A program made the translations under genes and the position numbers. The notes beneath the pieces are model-generated. The model saw only the letters and a program-made list of their open reading frames with translations, searched no databases and was not told the origin of the DNA. A stretch of DNA of 64,000 nucleotides from Eunapius fragilis. Lineage: Eukaryota; Porifera; Demospongiae; Spongillida; Spongillidae. Positions 62,902 to 64,000 of this stretch are shown here, in pieces (within the stretch, counting starts at the first letter, position 1; the number at the start of each line of letters is the position of its first letter). The stretch is taken from contig OY811979.1 of the NCBI GenBank assembly GCA_963681505.1, positions 1,970,714-2,034,713 of the forward strand, read 5' to 3'.

Positions 62902-64000
62902 TTAGGGTTAGGGTTAGGGTGGATTTATGGCCCTGGCATAGTTTCTATTTACCATGTTATGGAGCTTCTTGTAGGTTACAAGTGGGGGCGGATACGCCCG
63001 TCACGTTTAATCACGTGATATGAGGGAGGCGAAATTTGTGTGCAACCCCCAGTGTGTTTTCCAAACTAGTACATCTCTTTACAAGTAGCTAGAGCATGTG
63101 ATAGCTAGTGATAATTCAGTTATTCAGTTCTATCAGACTCTCCAAGCTGGACAACCACATATACTAAGGACGGCTGATGGCCACTGATATTTTCAACCTG
63201 AAGACTTTGGCTTGGAGCAGGTGAAGGGAGCATGGGTGACATCTCAGCAGAATGGCCCTAGCATATTCTGCGTCAGTAACGTGATACCCCCAGATTTTTA
63301 ATATTCTGAGATAGGGGCTGGAGAAGAGAAAAGGGATGGAATGTGTTATTAAGTGGTACATAAAAAAGGACAAGTTATAAGACAAATAAAATATTGAATT
63401 TGTGTGTTTGTTCAACAGTTACATGATGAAATCATATCACATGAAGGGAGGGGGGTGGGGTGAAAGAGGGACAGACATAGGTGTGGCAATGTTGCTAGTC
63501 ACCTCACTCCTAATTCTCTGTCTCCCTCCCCCACCCTCACCATATCTCCTGAACACCCTCATTCTCCACACACACACACACACACACAAATACACACACA
63601 TGCAAACATACGTACACATTGCCCCACACACATGCACAAACACAGTGACACACATGCACACAACCTTTGCTGGTCCTTCGATCAGTTTAGTAAGCTCGGT
63701 CGGCATCCAGCCAAAATAGCCAACCCTTCTCTTACAGCCAAACGTTTCTCAGCTAGAGAAGTACTGATAGAGTGTTGAGGTAGTAATGGTTGTGTGTTGA
63801 AGTGAGAGTGTATCTCAGGGAAGCCTTTGAGGAATGGTCTGGACACTCCTGTAAATGAACCACTAGCTCAACAAGCGAGTTCTCAACTTTATTCACAAGC
63901 ACCCACGGACTGTGAACAAGAACAAGAAAAAGGGTTAACAGCTGAAGAGTCGGACATAGACATTCACAAGTATATACATTCATTAATACATTTGAAATTA
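62902..64000 (+). mobile_element. TTAGGG-headed dispersed repeat, copy 3 (cut by window end)
   Basis: Three TTAGGG units (62,902-62,919), then the same sequence as 47,091-48,169 at an offset of about 15,829 bp with very few differences, including the absence of the 139-bp segment found in copy 2. It continues past the window. Confidence 0.8.

Overview
The window is eukaryotic and repeat-dominated, and reads as a subtelomere or a satellite-rich chromosome arm of an animal. The evidence is short interstitial TTAGGG tracts, a metazoan-type Ty3/gypsy retrotransposon (gag, RT and integrase fragments with a 128-bp LTR), a fragment of the 5' end of 28S rRNA, and a five-exon gene with very short introns (61-76 bp). 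A sponge or other early-branching marine animal would fit the compact introns and the 28S fragment, but this is an inference. Nothing looks prokaryotic.

Layout. 1-10,800: a 12-bp satellite (GGGATTGGTAGT) of about 10.4 kb, almost free of C on the plus strand. It is preceded by a 61-bp tandem repeat and by the same satellite in inverted orientation. 10,801-12,650: low-copy sequence, present three times in the window. 12,651-36,566: a 32-34-bp satellite built on the 18-bp palindrome TGACTCCTGCAGGAGTCA, with nested higher-order repeats of 2,078 bp and about 3.6 kb. It is interrupted by a composite retroelement (13,451-14,783) and by a 234-bp hairpin insert (14,947-15,180) at which satellite orientation flips. 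35,890-47,072: two tandem copies of about 5.6 kb, each made of palindromic satellite, composite element, palindromic satellite, low-copy block and inverted 12-bp satellite. The 10,200-14,946 region is an inverted third copy.

47,073-64,000: a different domain. Three copies of a repeat of about 1.35 kb each begin directly at TTAGGG tracts (47,073; 50,009; 62,902, the last cut by the window end), and a fourth, diverged fragment lies at 51,966. Between them are a 43-bp minisatellite, CA/GA/CT microsatellites, a near-perfect 129-bp palindrome, tandem 1.35-kb units with hairpins, and a cluster of promoter-like repeats. That cluster leads into the only convincing protein-coding gene, an 868-residue SET-like protein (58,012-60,889).

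The most unusual object is the composite element. Each copy has inverted terminal arms of 232 bp (LTR plus integrase tail). Inside are a gag piece fused to RT, about 250 bp of 28S rRNA joined to RT inside a stretch that both sequences could encode, and the integrase C-terminus. It looks like a template-switched reverse-transcription product that was integrated once and then spread by segmental duplication. Nearly all long open frames in the satellites are artefacts of repeat units that lack stop codons.
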